A stretch of DNA of 64,000 bases from Acidobacteriota bacterium (GTDB taxonomy: Bacteria > Acidobacteriota > Blastocatellia > Pyrinomonadales > Pyrinomonadaceae). The notes beneath the pieces were generated by a model. The model had not been told where the DNA came from. It made no database searches and saw only the letters and a program-made list of their open reading frames with translations. Each line of letters starts with the position of its first letter. Within the stretch, counting starts at the first letter, position 1. A program made the translations under genes and the position numbers. Of this stretch, positions 18,028 through 27,714 are shown piece after piece. The DNA is taken from the NCBI GenBank assembly GCA_019639135.1, contig JAHBSL010000024.1, positions 1 through 64,000 of the forward strand, given 5' to 3'.

Positions 18028-18819
18028 ATGCCATACAAAGTCGCAAAAGAAGCCGAACCGCAGTTCACTCTGCTCCTGATGGCAACTCTGGTCACCATCG
18101 GGATCTGGATCGCATCGTGGTTCATTCCGTTCGTCGGGTATATCTTTTACCCGCTCCAGCTTTTTGCGACGTTCATCCATGAGGGCGGCCATGCCCTTGC
18201 GACCGTCCTGACCGGCAACTCGGTGCAGAGCCTGGCGGTCTCGCCGGATACGAGCGGCGTCGTCTGGTCGCAGTCTTCGGGCTGGTTCTCTCAGCTCTTT
18301 ATCTCAAGTGCCGGCTATCTCGGCACGACCGCTTTCGGTGCCGGCCTGCTCGCCTGGATGCGATACGGCTTCGATTCGCGTCTCGCTCTATACATCTCGG
18401 CCGGAACGGTCGCTGTGCTGACGGTCGTCTTCGGAGTGCTTGCCCCGATCTGGAATCTTTTCTCGACCGCGACCTTCGGCGGGCTCGTATTCACGGTTCT
18501 TTCCGGCAGCGTGATCGCGGCCGGGCTTTTTGCCGTAGCGAAATACGCCGAGCTTAAGTGGGTAAACTTTGCTCTTGCTTTCCTTGCGGTGCAAACGCTT
18601 CTCAATGCGTTCTTCGACCTCGTAAATCTTTTCTTTGTCTCGACGTTTACGAACGCTCATTCTGACGCCGCGAATATGGCCGCGGCCACCGGACTTCCGG
18701 CCGTCGTTTGGGTCTTTATCTGGATGGCGGTCTCGATCGTGATGATCTCCATCGGACTTCGCGTTTATGCGGTCAGCAAGCGTTCGGGCTCGGCCGACAC
18801 TCTGTTCGAAGATCAATAA
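18028..18819 (+). CDS. M50-type membrane metallopeptidase
   Basis: A 263-residue integral membrane protein with about six membrane segments. HEGGH at residues 51-55 is the zinc-binding motif of the M50 (site-2-protease) clan; it lies directly after a membrane segment, as expected for M50B-like proteins. No PDZ domain is present. Related small M50 proteins act in intramembrane cleavage, but the substrate is unknown. AAGGGGAG lies just before the ATG. The L,D-transpeptidase gene follows after 3 nt, so the two are probably co-transcribed and may act in the envelope together. Confidence 0.85.
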   Translation: MPYKVAKEAEPQFTLLLMATLVTIGIWIASWFIPFVGYIFYPLQLFATFIHEGGHALATVLTGNSVQSLAVSPDTSGVVWSQSSGWFSQLFISSAGYLGTTAFGAGLLAWMRYGFDSRLALYISAGTVAVLTVVFGVLAPIWNLFSTATFGGLVFTVLSGSVIAAGLFAVAKYAELKWVNFALAFLAVQTLLNAFFDLVNLFFVSTFTNAHSDAANMAAATGLPAVVWVFIWMAVSIVMISIGLRVYAVSKRSGSADTLFEDQ

Positions 18820-18822
18820 ACT

Positions 18823-19584
18823 ATGCGAACTTTTGCGGCCTTCTGCATTCTGCTCGCTTTGGGCATTGGCATCGCGGCTCAGGTAAAAACGCCTGAGCCG
18901 CCTGCAGTTAAGCGGCCGTTTGCGGAGTCGCTTCAGGCGGTCGTCGTGACCACGCCTGATTGGCCGACGGTCAAGGGCACTGCTCGGCTTTTCGAACGAA
19001 AAAACCTCCGGTCAAAATGGACCGCTGTTGGCGATGAATTTCCGATCGTGGTCGGCCGTAGTGGCCTCGGCTGGGCGGTCGAATCGGCTCCCGAATCGGC
19101 AAAGGATTTCAAGAAAGAAGGTGACGGGAAAGCTCCCGCCGGATTGTTCCCATTAACGTTCGCCTTCGGCTCCTCGCCCAAGCCCGAAAAACTTGGCTAT
19201 CCCTACACAAAACTGGAAAGCTCGACCGAGTGTGTCGATGACGCCGCCTCGACGCATTACAACAAAATAGTTGACCGCTTCAAGGTCGGCAATTTCGATT
19301 GGAAAAGCTCGGAGAAAATGCTCGCCGTCGGAGAAGAATACGGCCTCGGTGTTTTCGTCGCATATAATTCCTATCCGGTCCGCTCGGGCGATGGTTCGTG
19401 CATTTTTCTCCACGTCTGGAAGGATGCCGAAACGGCAACCAGCGGCTGCACCGCGATGGAACGCCGCAATGTAGAGCGCATCGTATCGTGGCTCGATACT
19501 GCCCGGAATCCTTATCTCGTCCAGCTTCCGGCGGCCGAGTACAATAAGCTCAGAAAGAAATGGAACCTCCCAAAGCTGAAATGA
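18823..19584 (+). CDS. L,D-transpeptidase-like secreted enzyme
   Basis: A 253-residue exported protein with signal peptide (about residues 1-19). The YkuD-like domain is marked by IFLHVW and, 8 residues on, TSGCTAM, i.e. the His and the SGC catalytic cysteine of L,D-transpeptidases. The segment APAGLFPLTFAFG matches the T/S-P-x-G motif of the fold. The enzyme would form 3-3 crosslinks or attach proteins to peptidoglycan, but it could also be a carboxypeptidase. It ends in an ATGA overlap with the next small gene and follows the M50 peptidase by 3 nt. Confidence 0.83.
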   Translation: MRTFAAFCILLALGIGIAAQVKTPEPPAVKRPFAESLQAVVVTTPDWPTVKGTARLFERKNLRSKWTAVGDEFPIVVGRSGLGWAVESAPESAKDFKKEGDGKAPAGLFPLTFAFGSSPKPEKLGYPYTKLESSTECVDDAASTHYNKIVDRFKVGNFDWKSSEKMLAVGEEYGLGVFVAYNSYPVRSGDGSCIFLHVWKDAETATSGCTAMERRNVERIVSWLDTARNPYLVQLPAAEYNKLRKKWNLPKLK

Positions 19585-19832
19585 CGCTTGCCGATCTCCC
19601 GATCGGTGCAAGGCTCCTGATCCGGGCAAAGACCGAATGGCGCTTTGCTGCCGTTTCTCGCAAATCCGAGGAACGGATCACCCTTTCCGTCGCCTCGCCG
19701 AAGGGCCGAAATTACCGCATCGCCCGACCGCCCGAAAGCCCGCTCGCGGGTGAACGAGGCATCCAATTCCTCGTCAGCGAATTTTCCGAACCGTGGCGCG
19801 AAAATCTTTCCCGCATCGAACGCCGCTGGTAA
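19581..19832 (+). CDS. Small protein overlapping the L,D-transpeptidase end
   Basis: An 83-residue soluble protein from an ATG that overlaps the upstream stop in ATGA. It is rich in Arg, Ser and Glu, has no cysteine, membrane segment or signal peptide, and I do not recognise a family. An earlier in-frame ATG at 19560 exists but the ATGA junction is the more usual coupling. The translation has ordinary codon use and ends 71 nt before uvrA, so it is a plausible third gene of the M50-transpeptidase unit. Confidence 0.5.
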   Translation: MTLADLPIGARLLIRAKTEWRFAAVSRKSEERITLSVASPKGRNYRIARPPESPLAGERGIQFLVSEFSEPWRENLSRIERRW

Positions 19833-19903
19833 CGCCGCCACCTTTAACCCGCCCGGCCGCTTTGCTAGAATCAAAGTTTGTCCTGCACACGGCAACGGCT
19901 TCT

Positions 19904-22762
19904 ATGAAGGCAGTACGACGGAAAGAGGAAGCGATCAGCGTTCGCGGAGCCCGCGTCCACAACCTAAAGGATGTATCGGTTTCGCTCCCGCTCAATAAGC
20001 TCACGGTGATCACCGGTGTTTCCGGTTCGGGTAAGTCGAGCCTTGCCTTCGATACCATCTATGCCGAGGGCCAGCGGCGCTATGTTGAGTCGCTTTCCGC
20101 TTACGCACGACAGTTCCTCGAGCGGATGGACAAGCCGGACGTCGATGAGATCCTCGGCATCGCCCCGGCCATCGCCATTAGGCAGAAGAATTCGACCCGC
20201 AATCCGCGTTCGACCGTCGCCACGCAGACCGAGATCTACGATTACCTCCGCCTGCTCTACGCGCGTGCCGGGCAAACGTTTTGCCACGTTTGCAGCCGCG
20301 AGGTGAAGAAGGACTCGCCCGAATCTGCCGCCGAGGAAACGCTCTCGACGCTCGCCGAAGGCACGCGATTCTACGTGCTATTCCCGATCAACTCCGAGGC
20401 ACTTGCACCTGCGAAAAAGCCGGCGAAGCGAGCAACCACCCGCACCAAAGCAAAAAACAGCGATCAAGCACTCAGCACGCAGGCTCACCTGATGTCGCTG
20501 ATGCAGGCGGGTTACGCGAGGCTTTATCGCGGCGGTGAGGTGATCGAACTTCAGCGGCCCGAGGACTATCCGCACGAAGACCTGAACGATACGTTCATCC
20601 TCATCGACCGCCTCAAAGCGTCCGCGGACATACGCCAGCGGCTGGTCGATTCGCTTGAGACGTGCTTCCGCGAGGCCCATTCGGCCATCATCGAAACGAC
20701 CGAAGGCGAAAAGCTTAAGTTCTCCGACCGCTACATCTGCAAATACGACGGCACGGCATATGAAGAACCGGAGCCGCAGCTTTTCAGCTTCAATTCGCCC
20801 TACGGAGCCTGCCCGACCTGTCAGGGGTTCGGCAATACGATCGGCGTCGATTACGGACTTGTCATTCCCGACCCGCTCAAGTCGATAAAGGACGGAGCGG
20901 TCGAGCCTTTCACCCGTCCGCAGTACGAATGGGCGCAGAAAGAACTGCTCCGCTATGCGGCCGCGGCCGGGATAGACATCAAGAAGCCATACGCCGACCT
21001 CGAGGATTATCAGCAAAATTGCATTCTTTATGGCGATGACGGCTGGCGCGGCATACGCGGATTTTTCGAGTGGCTTGAGACGAAAAAATATAAGCTCCAC
21101 GTCCGCGTTTTCCTTGCCAAGTTTCGCGGCTACACAAAGTGCCCGGCGTGCAATGGCGGCAGGCTTCGGCAGGAGGCCCGCGACGTCAAGATCGGCGGGC
21201 GGTCGCTGCCCGAGGTGCTTGACCTCTCGATCACCGACGCAGCCAAGTTCTTCAACGAACTAACGCTTGACCGCGAACGCGAGAAGATCGCCGAACGCCT
21301 GCTTGAGGAGGTCCGCCGTCGGCTCAAGTTCCTCGTCGATGTCGGACTCGATTACCTTACGCTCGATCGGCTTGCCTCCACGCTTTCCGGCGGCGAGGCT
21401 CAGCGAATTCAGCTCGCGACCAATCTCGGCTCGCTGCTCGTCGGGACGCTTTACGTGCTCGATGAACCGAGCATCGGGCTTCATCCGCGGGACAACACGC
21501 GGCTGATCAACATCCTCAAGCACCTCCGCGACATCGGCAACACGCTGCTCGTTGTCGAGCACGATGAAGAGACGATGCGGACCGCCGATCACGTCATCGA
21601 TATCGGCCCGGCCGCGGGCGAACTCGGCGGCGAGGTCGTTTACGAGGGCACGTATAAAGGGCTGCTCAAATCGAAGCAATCGCTGACTGCACGTTACCTG
21701 AACGGTGAGTTGGAGATCCGCGTCCCGCAAAAACGGCGGAGGCCCGGCAAGGAAAAGATCGCGATTGCAGGTGCCCGCGAGAACAATCTCAAGAACGTTT
21801 CGGTCGAGATCCCGCTCGGGATGCTCGTTTGCGTTACCGGCGTTTCCGGCTCGGGCAAATCGACGCTGATCCACGACGTGCTTTACGCCGGAATCAAAAA
21901 GATGCGGGGCGAATGGACCGGCCACATCGGGCTTTTCAAGGAGATCGCCGGGACGGAGAACATCGACGATGTCATCCTTGTCGATCAATCGCCGATCGGC
22001 CGGACGCCGCGTTCGAACCCGGTGACCTACATCAAGGCTTACGACGCCATCCGAGATGTTTTTGCCGGGACGCAAGGGGCGAAAGCGAAAGGCTACGGCC
22101 CTTCGCATTTCTCATTTAACGTGCCCGGCGGGCGATGCGAGGTCTGCCAGGGCAGCGGAACGGTTACGGTCGAGATGCAGTTCTTGGCCGATGTCGAACT
22201 GACGTGTGAGGACTGTCGCGGAACGCGATTCAAGCAGGAAGTGCTCGGCATTCGCTACAAGGGTAAGAACATCCACGAAGCCCTTGAGATGACCGTCAGC
22301 GAGGCGATCTTGTTCTTCAAGGACGTGAAAAAGCTGGTGACGAAACTCCGTGTGCTTGATGCCGTCGGGCTCGGTTACCTGCGGCTTGGCCAATCGGCAA
22401 CAACTCTCTCCGGCGGCGAGGCACAGCGTGTAAAGCTCGCCTCGCATCTTGCTCAGAGCACCGCCTCGCGAACGCTTTTCATCTTTGACGAGCCGACGAC
22501 CGGGCTGCACTTCGACGATATAAACAAGCTTCTCGGTGCCTTTCGTGCCCTGCTCGATAACGGCTCAAGCATCGTCGTCATAGAGCACAATATGGACGTC
22601 ATAAAGACCGCCGATCACCTGATAGACCTCGGACCCGAAGGCGGAGTCGGCGGCGGCGAGGTCGTCGCCACCGGCACGCCCGAAAAAGTGGCCGGCTGCG
22701 AAGCCTCGCACACCGGCCGTTATCTGGCTGCCTTGTTAAGTCGACGATCTGATCAAAGGTAG
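19904..22762 (+). CDS. uvrA: Excinuclease ABC subunit A
   Basis: Damage-recognition ATPase of nucleotide excision repair. The product of 952 residues (E. coli 940) has two ABC modules: Walker [13 protein letters not shown] near residue 38 and [12 protein letters not shown] near residue 645, signature motifs [12 protein letters not shown] and [12 protein letters not shown], and zinc modules with [16 protein letters not shown] and CEVCQGSG...CEDCRG. The ATG at 19904 is chosen because homology starts at [13 protein letters not shown]; the frame also stays open to 19793 in the spacer. A Lys/Thr/Arg-rich insertion around residues 160-180 is unusual but within family variation. Confidence 0.96.
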   Translation: MKAVRRKEEAISVRGARVHNLKDVSVSLPLNKLTVITGVSGSGKSSLAFDTIYAEGQRRYVESLSAYARQFLERMDKPDVDEILGIAPAIAIRQKNSTRNPRSTVATQTEIYDYLRLLYARAGQTFCHVCSREVKKDSPESAAEETLSTLAEGTRFYVLFPINSEALAPAKKPAKRATTRTKAKNSDQALSTQAHLMSLMQAGYARLYRGGEVIELQRPEDYPHEDLNDTFILIDRLKASADIRQRLVDSLETCFREAHSAIIETTEGEKLKFSDRYICKYDGTAYEEPEPQLFSFNSPYGACPTCQGFGNTIGVDYGLVIPDPLKSIKDGAVEPFTRPQYEWAQKELLRYAAAAGIDIKKPYADLEDYQQNCILYGDDGWRGIRGFFEWLETKKYKLHVRVFLAKFRGYTKCPACNGGRLRQEARDVKIGGRSLPEVLDLSITDAAKFFNELTLDREREKIAERLLEEVRRRLKFLVDVGLDYLTLDRLASTLSGGEAQRIQLATNLGSLLVGTLYVLDEPSIGLHPRDNTRLINILKHLRDIGNTLLVVEHDEETMRTADHVIDIGPAAGELGGEVVYEGTYKGLLKSKQSLTARYLNGELEIRVPQKRRRPGKEKIAIAGARENNLKNVSVEIPLGMLVCVTGVSGSGKSTLIHDVLYAGIKKMRGEWTGHIGLFKEIAGTENIDDVILVDQSPIGRTPRSNPVTYIKAYDAIRDVFAGTQGAKAKGYGPSHFSFNVPGGRCEVCQGSGTVTVEMQFLADVELTCEDCRGTRFKQEVLGIRYKGKNIHEALEMTVSEAILFFKDVKKLVTKLRVLDAVGLGYLRLGQSATTLSGGEAQRVKLASHLAQSTASRTLFIFDEPTTGLHFDDINKLLGAFRALLDNGSSIVVIEHNMDVIKTADHLIDLGPEGGVGGGEVVATGTPEKVAGCEASHTGRYLAALLSRRSDQR

Positions 22763-22967
22763 AAGCAGTTCGCCGCTGCCCCGCCCTACATTTGCCCTAA
22801 ATTCGCCGTTTCGATCTCGCGACAAACGAAGCTGACTGCATAGACCGCTTTTCCCCATTTTGAGTTTTATCACACCGCTTCGCAGAGTCAGAGAAATTTC
22901 CTCGCAATTATCCTCGCAATTAAAGGTTAGATAACCAAAACGAACCTTTTAACGAAGCTTGTCATAT
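22763..22967. other. Spacer between convergent uvrA and a secreted-protein gene
   Basis: About 205 nt with no open frame of interest. It holds two adjacent copies of TCCTCGCAATTA near 22900-22925 and AT-rich sequence. I see no clear terminator hairpin. Confidence 0.4.
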
Positions 22968-23774
22968 TCACTCAATCGGACTCTTATAAAGACGGCCCAC
23001 GACTTTCCTGCTCACATTTTCTCCGATAACAACTTTCTTAACGATGTTCGCTCCGTTCGGTATGCGAGCGAATTCTTCCGGTGAGAAAGTGCCCACAAAA
23101 TTTCTGCCGCTGCATGTAAAAGGCGACGGTCCGAGGCTGTCATGATCAAAGCCTTCAATTTCGAGAAAAGAGTAGCGGGGAAGAGCGGTCGCCAGATCAA
23201 AACAGCCGCCTCGTTCATACTCAACCCTGATCTGAATTCTGCCGGTAGAAAGCCTGATTAACTTAATAACGGGTTCCGTTTCAAGTTCGTCCTTTCGGGT
23301 TGCATATTCGGGAGGCACGTAAAGGGTTCCGGGAAAAACCAGTCGGTCATCCGGACGTTGTTTACCCCTTTTAGAGACGCCTATGGAAATTTCGCCGGAA
23401 GGTAAGGTTTTCGCAAAGATCAAAGCAGTAAATTCATTTGGCCGAGTTAGGTACGCGTCAAGCTCATTAAGGTCGCCAAACCAAACGCTGTAGATTTCCA
23501 TTCTGGGCAAAGGCTGCGAGGAAACGACCACGATCCTAAATACGCGGGGTGTTGGCGAATCGCCACTCATTTCGTAAGGTGGATCGATAACTTCGAGACG
23601 GTAACCGGTAAAATCTATCTCTCCCAACGTGCCATTAGTTTTTTGCTCAAAGAGTAATTTGCCTTCTTTAATGTAAAAATCGTTTTCACGGTCTTGTCCT
23701 GAAACCGCTGTCAGACCACCGAACGAAAATATTAGGCAGAAACTCAAGCATATTGCTGTTCCGAAGTGTGTCAC
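22968..23774 (-). CDS. Secreted protein of unknown function
   Basis: A 268-residue protein with signal peptide (about residues 1-26, ending AVSGQ). The mature part is beta-rich with two widely spaced cysteines (CFDLAT and FTCSGRNF), which could form a disulphide. No family recognised. Base composition is visibly more AT-rich than neighbours, suggesting a lineage-specific gene. It starts only one nucleotide after the end of the UPF0175 gene and is probably co-transcribed with it. Confidence 0.65.
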   Translation of the reverse strand: MTHFGTAICLSFCLIFSFGGLTAVSGQDRENDFYIKEGKLLFEQKTNGTLGEIDFTGYRLEVIDPPYEMSGDSPTPRVFRIVVVSSQPLPRMEIYSVWFGDLNELDAYLTRPNEFTALIFAKTLPSGEISIGVSKRGKQRPDDRLVFPGTLYVPPEYATRKDELETEPVIKLIRLSTGRIQIRVEYERGGCFDLATALPRYSFLEIEGFDHDSLGPSPFTCSGRNFVGTFSPEEFARIPNGANIVKKVVIGENVSRKVVGRLYKSPIE

Positions 23775-23775
23775 A

Positions 23776-24021
23776 TCATATCCTCGTATTTACATTGGTC
23801 AATTCGTCCTCTGTGTATTGCCACGCAGAAACCTTAAAGGCCGAGAGCAGTTCGAGAAATTCTACTCTTGAAATGCCGAGCAATTCTGCGGCTTTGCCCT
23901 GAGAGATCCGGCCGAGCTCATACCATTTGACCACCGCAGCGGATAGAATTGGCTTCCCGGTGTCGCTGTCGCCGAAGACCGTCGTTATCGAATCAGGAAA
24001 TTGAACCGAAACCGTGTTCAT
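23776..24021 (-). CDS. UPF0175 family protein (antitoxin-like)
   Basis: An 81-residue small protein. The C-terminal half WYELGRISQGKAAELLGISRVEFLELL is a helix-turn-helix match to the UPF0175 family, which is often the antitoxin partner of a DUF3368 PIN-domain nuclease. The ATG at 24021 is preferred; a TTG at 24066 would add 15 residues without homology. No PIN-domain gene lies downstream: the next gene encodes a secreted protein. It may therefore be an orphan regulator. Confidence 0.75.
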   Translation of the reverse strand: MNTVSVQFPDSITTVFGDSDTGKPILSAAVVKWYELGRISQGKAAELLGISRVEFLELLSAFKVSAWQYTEDELTNVNTRI

Positions 24022-24073
24022 ACTCACATTATCCGCAGAAGGATTGTTGAACGCAACAAAAATCAATTAGCGG

Positions 24074-24379
24074 CTAATCATCTCCAAATTTCTCCCTCCA
24101 ATACGGTGCGATCTCGTCGAGCACCTTGCAGTCGCAGTAGCCGCCGTTCTCCGAAAGCCAGCTTGAGACCTTGGGAAAGCTGAGGCCGTTCTCCATCATG
24201 AACTGCATCGCATAGCGGAGGCTGTGGTTGCATTCGTTTTCATAAAGCTCGTCCTCGACGAAATCGAGCAGCTTGCTGATCGAATCCGCACCGGCCGGGA
24301 GCGAATCGATAAAGGCTTCGAGTTCTTGGCCGCTCAACTGCTGAAGTGTCTCGATCTGGCGTTTTCTTACTATCGGCAT
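24074..24379 (-). CDS. DUF2695 family protein
   Basis: A 101-residue soluble protein. The C-terminal motif WLSENGGYCDCKVLDEIAPYW is the recognisable part of DUF2695 (GGYCDCEVL-like), with two close cysteines. The N-terminal half is helical and acidic. Function is unknown. It lies 53 nt upstream of the UPF0175 gene on the same strand and downstream of the MFS exporter by about 47 nt, so it may belong to that transcript. Confidence 0.72.
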   Translation of the reverse strand: MPIVRKRQIETLQQLSGQELEAFIDSLPAGADSISKLLDFVEDELYENECNHSLRYAMQFMMENGLSFPKVSSWLSENGGYCDCKVLDEIAPYWREKFGDD

Positions 24380-24426
24380 ATTGGTTTTCTACCACATTCC
24401 CGGCCGGCAGGCACGGTCCGGAACAC

Positions 24427-25689
24427 TTACACCTCGGCCTTCCTGCCGGCGTGTACCTCTTCCTCTTCGTGCCGGCGGCGGATGCCGTCGCGGCCATCGT
24501 AGCGAAGAAAACCCGGCAGGAACAAAGCCGCGGCCAGCACCGAAACGACGCACAAGATGCCGCCCGAAACGAGCGCGATCTTTACGCTGAACCACTCGGC
24601 CACGATCCCCATCTTTGCGCTGCCGAGCATCGGCCCGGTCAGATAGCTGACCATCTCGATGCTCGCCAGCCGGCCGCGGAGATGGTTCGGTATCGTCTGA
24701 TTCCAGATCGCCCCGCGAAAAATGCCAGAGATCATATCGAAAAAACCCGCCGCCACCAGGAAAAGCAACGCGACGACGATGCCGTCCGCTAGGCCGAATC
24801 CGATGATCGCAAATCCCCAAAGCACCGCCGCTGCCGTAACCAGAACCCCGTGTCGATGGACCGACTTGGTCCAGCCGGAGGTCAGGCTCGCGACCAGGGC
24901 TCCGAGTGCGATCGCGGCAGGAAAGAAGCCGAGATAGCGTTCGCCGTAGATCACCGCAAGTGCCGGATAAAGCGCCTGCGGCATCGCGAAGAACATCGCA
25001 AAGATGTCAATGAAATACGTCCCGAGAAGCTCCTGCCTGCTCTTCGCATATCTCAGTGCCTTGCGGATCGCATCGAGGCTCGGCCGCTCGGCATTCTCCG
25101 GCGGCGGTACGGCGCTGACGGCATAGACCGCGTAGATCGTCGCCGCGAACGTGACCAGATCGAGTGCGTAGGCGACAGAAGGCCCGAGCTTGACCGCAAT
25201 GATCCCTGCGATCGCCGGGCTGATGATCGCCCCGATGCTCCAGCGGATCGAGTTGAGAGCCATCACGGACGAGATAAGCTCCGGCGGAATGATCTTCTGT
25301 ATGAACGATTCGAAGGCCGGCCGCTGTATCGCCGCCAGCCCCGCGTGGATGGCCACGCAAATAAAAAGCACCGAAACGTAGGGCGTTTCGAGCAGCGAAT
25401 TGGCAAGTAGCGTCGCCGAGGCCGCCGCCTGCCCGAACTCCGTCAATCGGAGCAGCCGCCGCTTTTCAACAAAATCCGCGAGTGCCCCGCCGATAACGGC
25501 AAGCACCAGCATCGGGACGAACTCGGCGAGATAGATGTAGCCGACCATCGCCGATGAGCCCGTAAGCTCATACATCTGCCACGGGACGACGATGAACGTC
25601 ATCATCGACCCAAAGAAGGAAACGAGCTGGCCGATGAAGAGCAGCCGGTAATCGCGAGAGACCCTGAGCGGTGTTATGTCGAGGAGCAT
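24427..25689 (-). CDS. Major facilitator superfamily exporter (EntS-like)
   Basis: A 420-residue integral membrane protein with about twelve hydrophobic segments. It begins LLDITPLRVSRDYRLLFIGQLVS, the typical start of the MFS_3 (enterobactin exporter-like) family, and has the GGALADFVEKRRLL loop between helices 2 and 3 with the MFS GxLaDrxgrr pattern, plus the central LGPSVAYALDLVTF helix. Probably a proton-coupled drug or siderophore exporter; the substrate is unknown. The C-terminal tail is short and charged (RRHEEEEVHAGRKAEV). Confidence 0.85.
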   Translation of the reverse strand: MLLDITPLRVSRDYRLLFIGQLVSFFGSMMTFIVVPWQMYELTGSSAMVGYIYLAEFVPMLVLAVIGGALADFVEKRRLLRLTEFGQAAASATLLANSLLETPYVSVLFICVAIHAGLAAIQRPAFESFIQKIIPPELISSVMALNSIRWSIGAIISPAIAGIIAVKLGPSVAYALDLVTFAATIYAVYAVSAVPPPENAERPSLDAIRKALRYAKSRQELLGTYFIDIFAMFFAMPQALYPALAVIYGERYLGFFPAAIALGALVASLTSGWTKSVHRHGVLVTAAAVLWGFAIIGFGLADGIVVALLFLVAAGFFDMISGIFRGAIWNQTIPNHLRGRLASIEMVSYLTGPMLGSAKMGIVAEWFSVKIALVSGGILCVVSVLAAALFLPGFLRYDGRDGIRRRHEEEEVHAGRKAEV

Positions 25690-25699
25690 CGCGGCGTCG

Positions 25700-26995
25700 C
25701 TACGCGGTCCCGTAGATCTTCAGTTTGAATTCGTCGTTCGAAGTGTAAACCTCGGCCCGCCGGCGTGAGATCCGCTCGGATTGCTTGAGGATCATCGGCA
25801 GGCCGCCTTGCGGCACGTCCGGGCAATATTCGCGGCGAGTAAAGATGGCGGCGATCTGCGGATTTATCCGCTGCGTTATCCCGAACCTGATCGCCCGCGA
25901 GGCCGGCGGCACAAAGCCGTTCGTCCGTCGGGCGTTGATGAACTCGATAGAGTTGTCGTAGATGTTCATCCGCGAGCCGATATCGCGGAGAGCGAAATCG
26001 CGGTGGATAAGCATATTCGCGACAGCCTCGCGAACGGCGTAAAGATGGTACTTCGAACGCGGCACAACGTGCCCGTTGGTCTCGGCCTTTCGCTGACGCG
26101 GTGCAGTTTTCTCAAGGTCGCAATAACGCTGGACGAACTGCATCATCACCTCGAACTGATGAAGCAGGTTCCCGCCGACCTCGCGGCTTTCGACCAACTG
26201 TGAACTCCCGTTCTCACCGGAAAACCGCGAAACCTTGACCGTGCTTCGCGGGAAGAGCGAGGCCAGGCTTTCGCTTCGCCCGAAAAGCGCAAGCCCGGCG
26301 ACTGTCGGGAAAAATTCGTCGCTGTTGCCCGCCGCGAGCAGGAGGTCTTTGCGGACGAGTTCCTTGGTATCGAACTGCCCCGGCAGAGTATTTATGTCGC
26401 CGAACTGCTGGGCAAAGGACCATAGCAGGCCTTCCTCAAGGTCGTTTTCGGTCGCGGTAAAAAGCGGTATGTTCTCGTAAGTGAAGGGCCTGATCTCGTC
26501 AAGCCATCGCGAAAGCTCCTCGCGCGTCACTTCCCGCTTTTCCGAGCCGAACCGCATATAAAAGCGGCCGTCGCGGGTCCGGAAAGGCTTTCGCCGGGCG
26601 TCGATATCGATGGCAACTACGCGTTTCCCGCTGTCAAAAGCAATGCAATCGATCAGCGGAACGATCGGCGGGACTATCTCATCGCGGCAAATTCGGACAA
26701 GCTCCGCCTGCACTTCGTCCGGATTACTGACGCCCTCGACCCGCAATTGGTCGTTGACGCCGAAGATGATCGTTCCGCCGTTCGTATTCGCGAGGGCGAC
26801 GATGCCCTGGGCGATCCGCTCCGGGTTCGAGAGCTTCACCTTCAGCTCGAGATACGTATCCTCGCCGCCGCGGACAAGCCGAAGCAGTTCGGTCCGCGAA
26901 GTGACCGGGTGATTGTGATCTAAAAGATATTCCTGATGGGAGCGATCGGCCGGGCTCTCAAATCGCTGGCTGTGTCGGAATCGTCTGCGGGCCAT
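25700..26995 (-). CDS. AlbA_2/Schlafen-type ATP-binding protein
   Basis: A 431-residue protein. The N-terminal part has the divergent AlbA_2 (Schlafen AAA_4) domain: ELKVKLSNPERIAQGIVALANTNGG then GTIIFGV, and RKPFRTRDGRFYMRFGSEKREV. The C-terminal half shows an ATP-binding HATPase_c_4-like region (REAVANMLIHRDF, IEFINARR, GITQRINPQIAAIF). Such proteins are often called RecG-like helicases or transcriptional regulators, with no known role. The ATG at 26995 and a GTG at 27031 are both possible starts. It lies just upstream of the MFS gene on the same strand. Confidence 0.8.
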   Translation of the reverse strand: MARRRFRHSQRFESPADRSHQEYLLDHNHPVTSRTELLRLVRGGEDTYLELKVKLSNPERIAQGIVALANTNGGTIIFGVNDQLRVEGVSNPDEVQAELVRICRDEIVPPIVPLIDCIAFDSGKRVVAIDIDARRKPFRTRDGRFYMRFGSEKREVTREELSRWLDEIRPFTYENIPLFTATENDLEEGLLWSFAQQFGDINTLPGQFDTKELVRKDLLLAAGNSDEFFPTVAGLALFGRSESLASLFPRSTVKVSRFSGENGSSQLVESREVGGNLLHQFEVMMQFVQRYCDLEKTAPRQRKAETNGHVVPRSKYHLYAVREAVANMLIHRDFALRDIGSRMNIYDNSIEFINARRTNGFVPPASRAIRFGITQRINPQIAAIFTRREYCPDVPQGGLPMILKQSERISRRRAEVYTSNDEFKLKIYGTA

Positions 26996-27173
26996 AAAGT
27001 CCGGCGTGTGCTTTTTGTCAAGACGGGCCACACCTTGATGCCCGCCCGGGCTTTGGGCCGCGGCCCCGAGCCTCTGGATTTGTCCTTCTTTGGACTGTCT
27101 CTATTCAAGCACGTCAGCCCGGAAAAGTAAAAAAGCGTATAAAAAGGAGGCCGTTTGAAAAGCAAAGTGAACT

Positions 27174-27264
27174 CTTAGCGTTCTCTGCGAAATCTTTCGC
27201 GGTCTCCGCGTTAAGATGATGTAACCGCAGAGTTTACTGAGATCTTCGCAGAGATCGCTGAGCG
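27174..27264. repeat. Imperfect palindrome of CTCTGCG-type repeat
   Basis: Left arm (27174-27213) contains CTTAGCG, CTCTGCGAA and CTCCGCG; right arm (27221-27264) is a recognisable reverse complement with CCGCAGAG, CTTCGCAGAG and CGCTGAGCG. Related CTCTGCG-rich fragments occur in three other spacers of the window (about 13480-13515, 34165-34215, 61480-61535). The family is not known to me as a named element. Confidence 0.6.
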
Positions 27265-27347
27265 TAGGATGCAAGTGGTAGGTAAGAACCGCTCGCCGTC
27301 GAACTGCTTTTCAGACGTCCTCCGGAACTGTCGGTTGGGGATCGCGG

Positions 27348-27584
27348 TCAGCGGAGGTCTTCGATCGACGCCCCGAAGTTGATATGAAAAGGCTTACTAT
27401 TGACCACAAGTGCCGGAACCGACTTAACGCCTGCACTCTCCGCCTCACCAAGCCTGTCTGGCTGTTCGCCGAGATGCACCACTTCAACCTCAAACCTCGC
27501 CGGGTCGAGAGCATCCGCGATGAACCCTTCCGCCTCGACACAGACCGGACAACCGGCGTGATAAAATACTGCTTTCGTTGACAT
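27348..27584 (-). CDS. Thioredoxin/glutaredoxin-like protein
   Basis: A 78-residue small redoxin with the CPVC redox motif near residue 12 (FYHAGCPVC) and the later cis-proline in KSVPALVV, both expected for glutaredoxin-like or alkyl hydroperoxide reductase-partner folds. Cytosolic, no signal peptide. It is divergent from the HxlR-type regulator at 27715 across about 130 nt, suggesting that the regulator may control it. Redox partner is unknown. Confidence 0.78.
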   Translation of the reverse strand: MSTKAVFYHAGCPVCVEAEGFIADALDPARFEVEVVHLGEQPDRLGEAESAGVKSVPALVVNSKPFHINFGASIEDLR

Positions 27585-27672
27585 TTGTCGTTTTCTCCTT
27601 TTTTGAGTTAATGTTTTCGGTAGGCAAAGCCACCCATTCGGAAACGTAACAGAAGCACGAGGTTAAAGTAAG

Positions 27673-27705
27673 TAGGTACTTTTTGGTTCCCTACGTACTT
27701 TTCGG
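27673..27705 (+). promoter_or_regulatory. Direct-repeat operator candidate in the redoxin-HxlR spacer
   Basis: TAGGTACTTTTTGG (27673-27686) and TACGTACTTTTCGG (27692-27705) are imperfect 14-bp direct repeats, 10 nt before the regulator's start codon. GTACTTTT-type sites are plausible for winged-helix HxlR proteins, which often repress their own genes. This is inferred from position and repetition only. Confidence 0.45.
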
Positions 27706-27714
27706 TCTAACTTT

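Noticed and set aside
20378..21100. 240-codon minus-strand frame inside uvrA
   Set aside because: Shadow of the uvrA coding frame; no homology and no start signals.
23776..24021. Complete toxin-antitoxin pair
   Set aside because: The usual DUF3368 PIN-domain partner of UPF0175 is missing on both sides.
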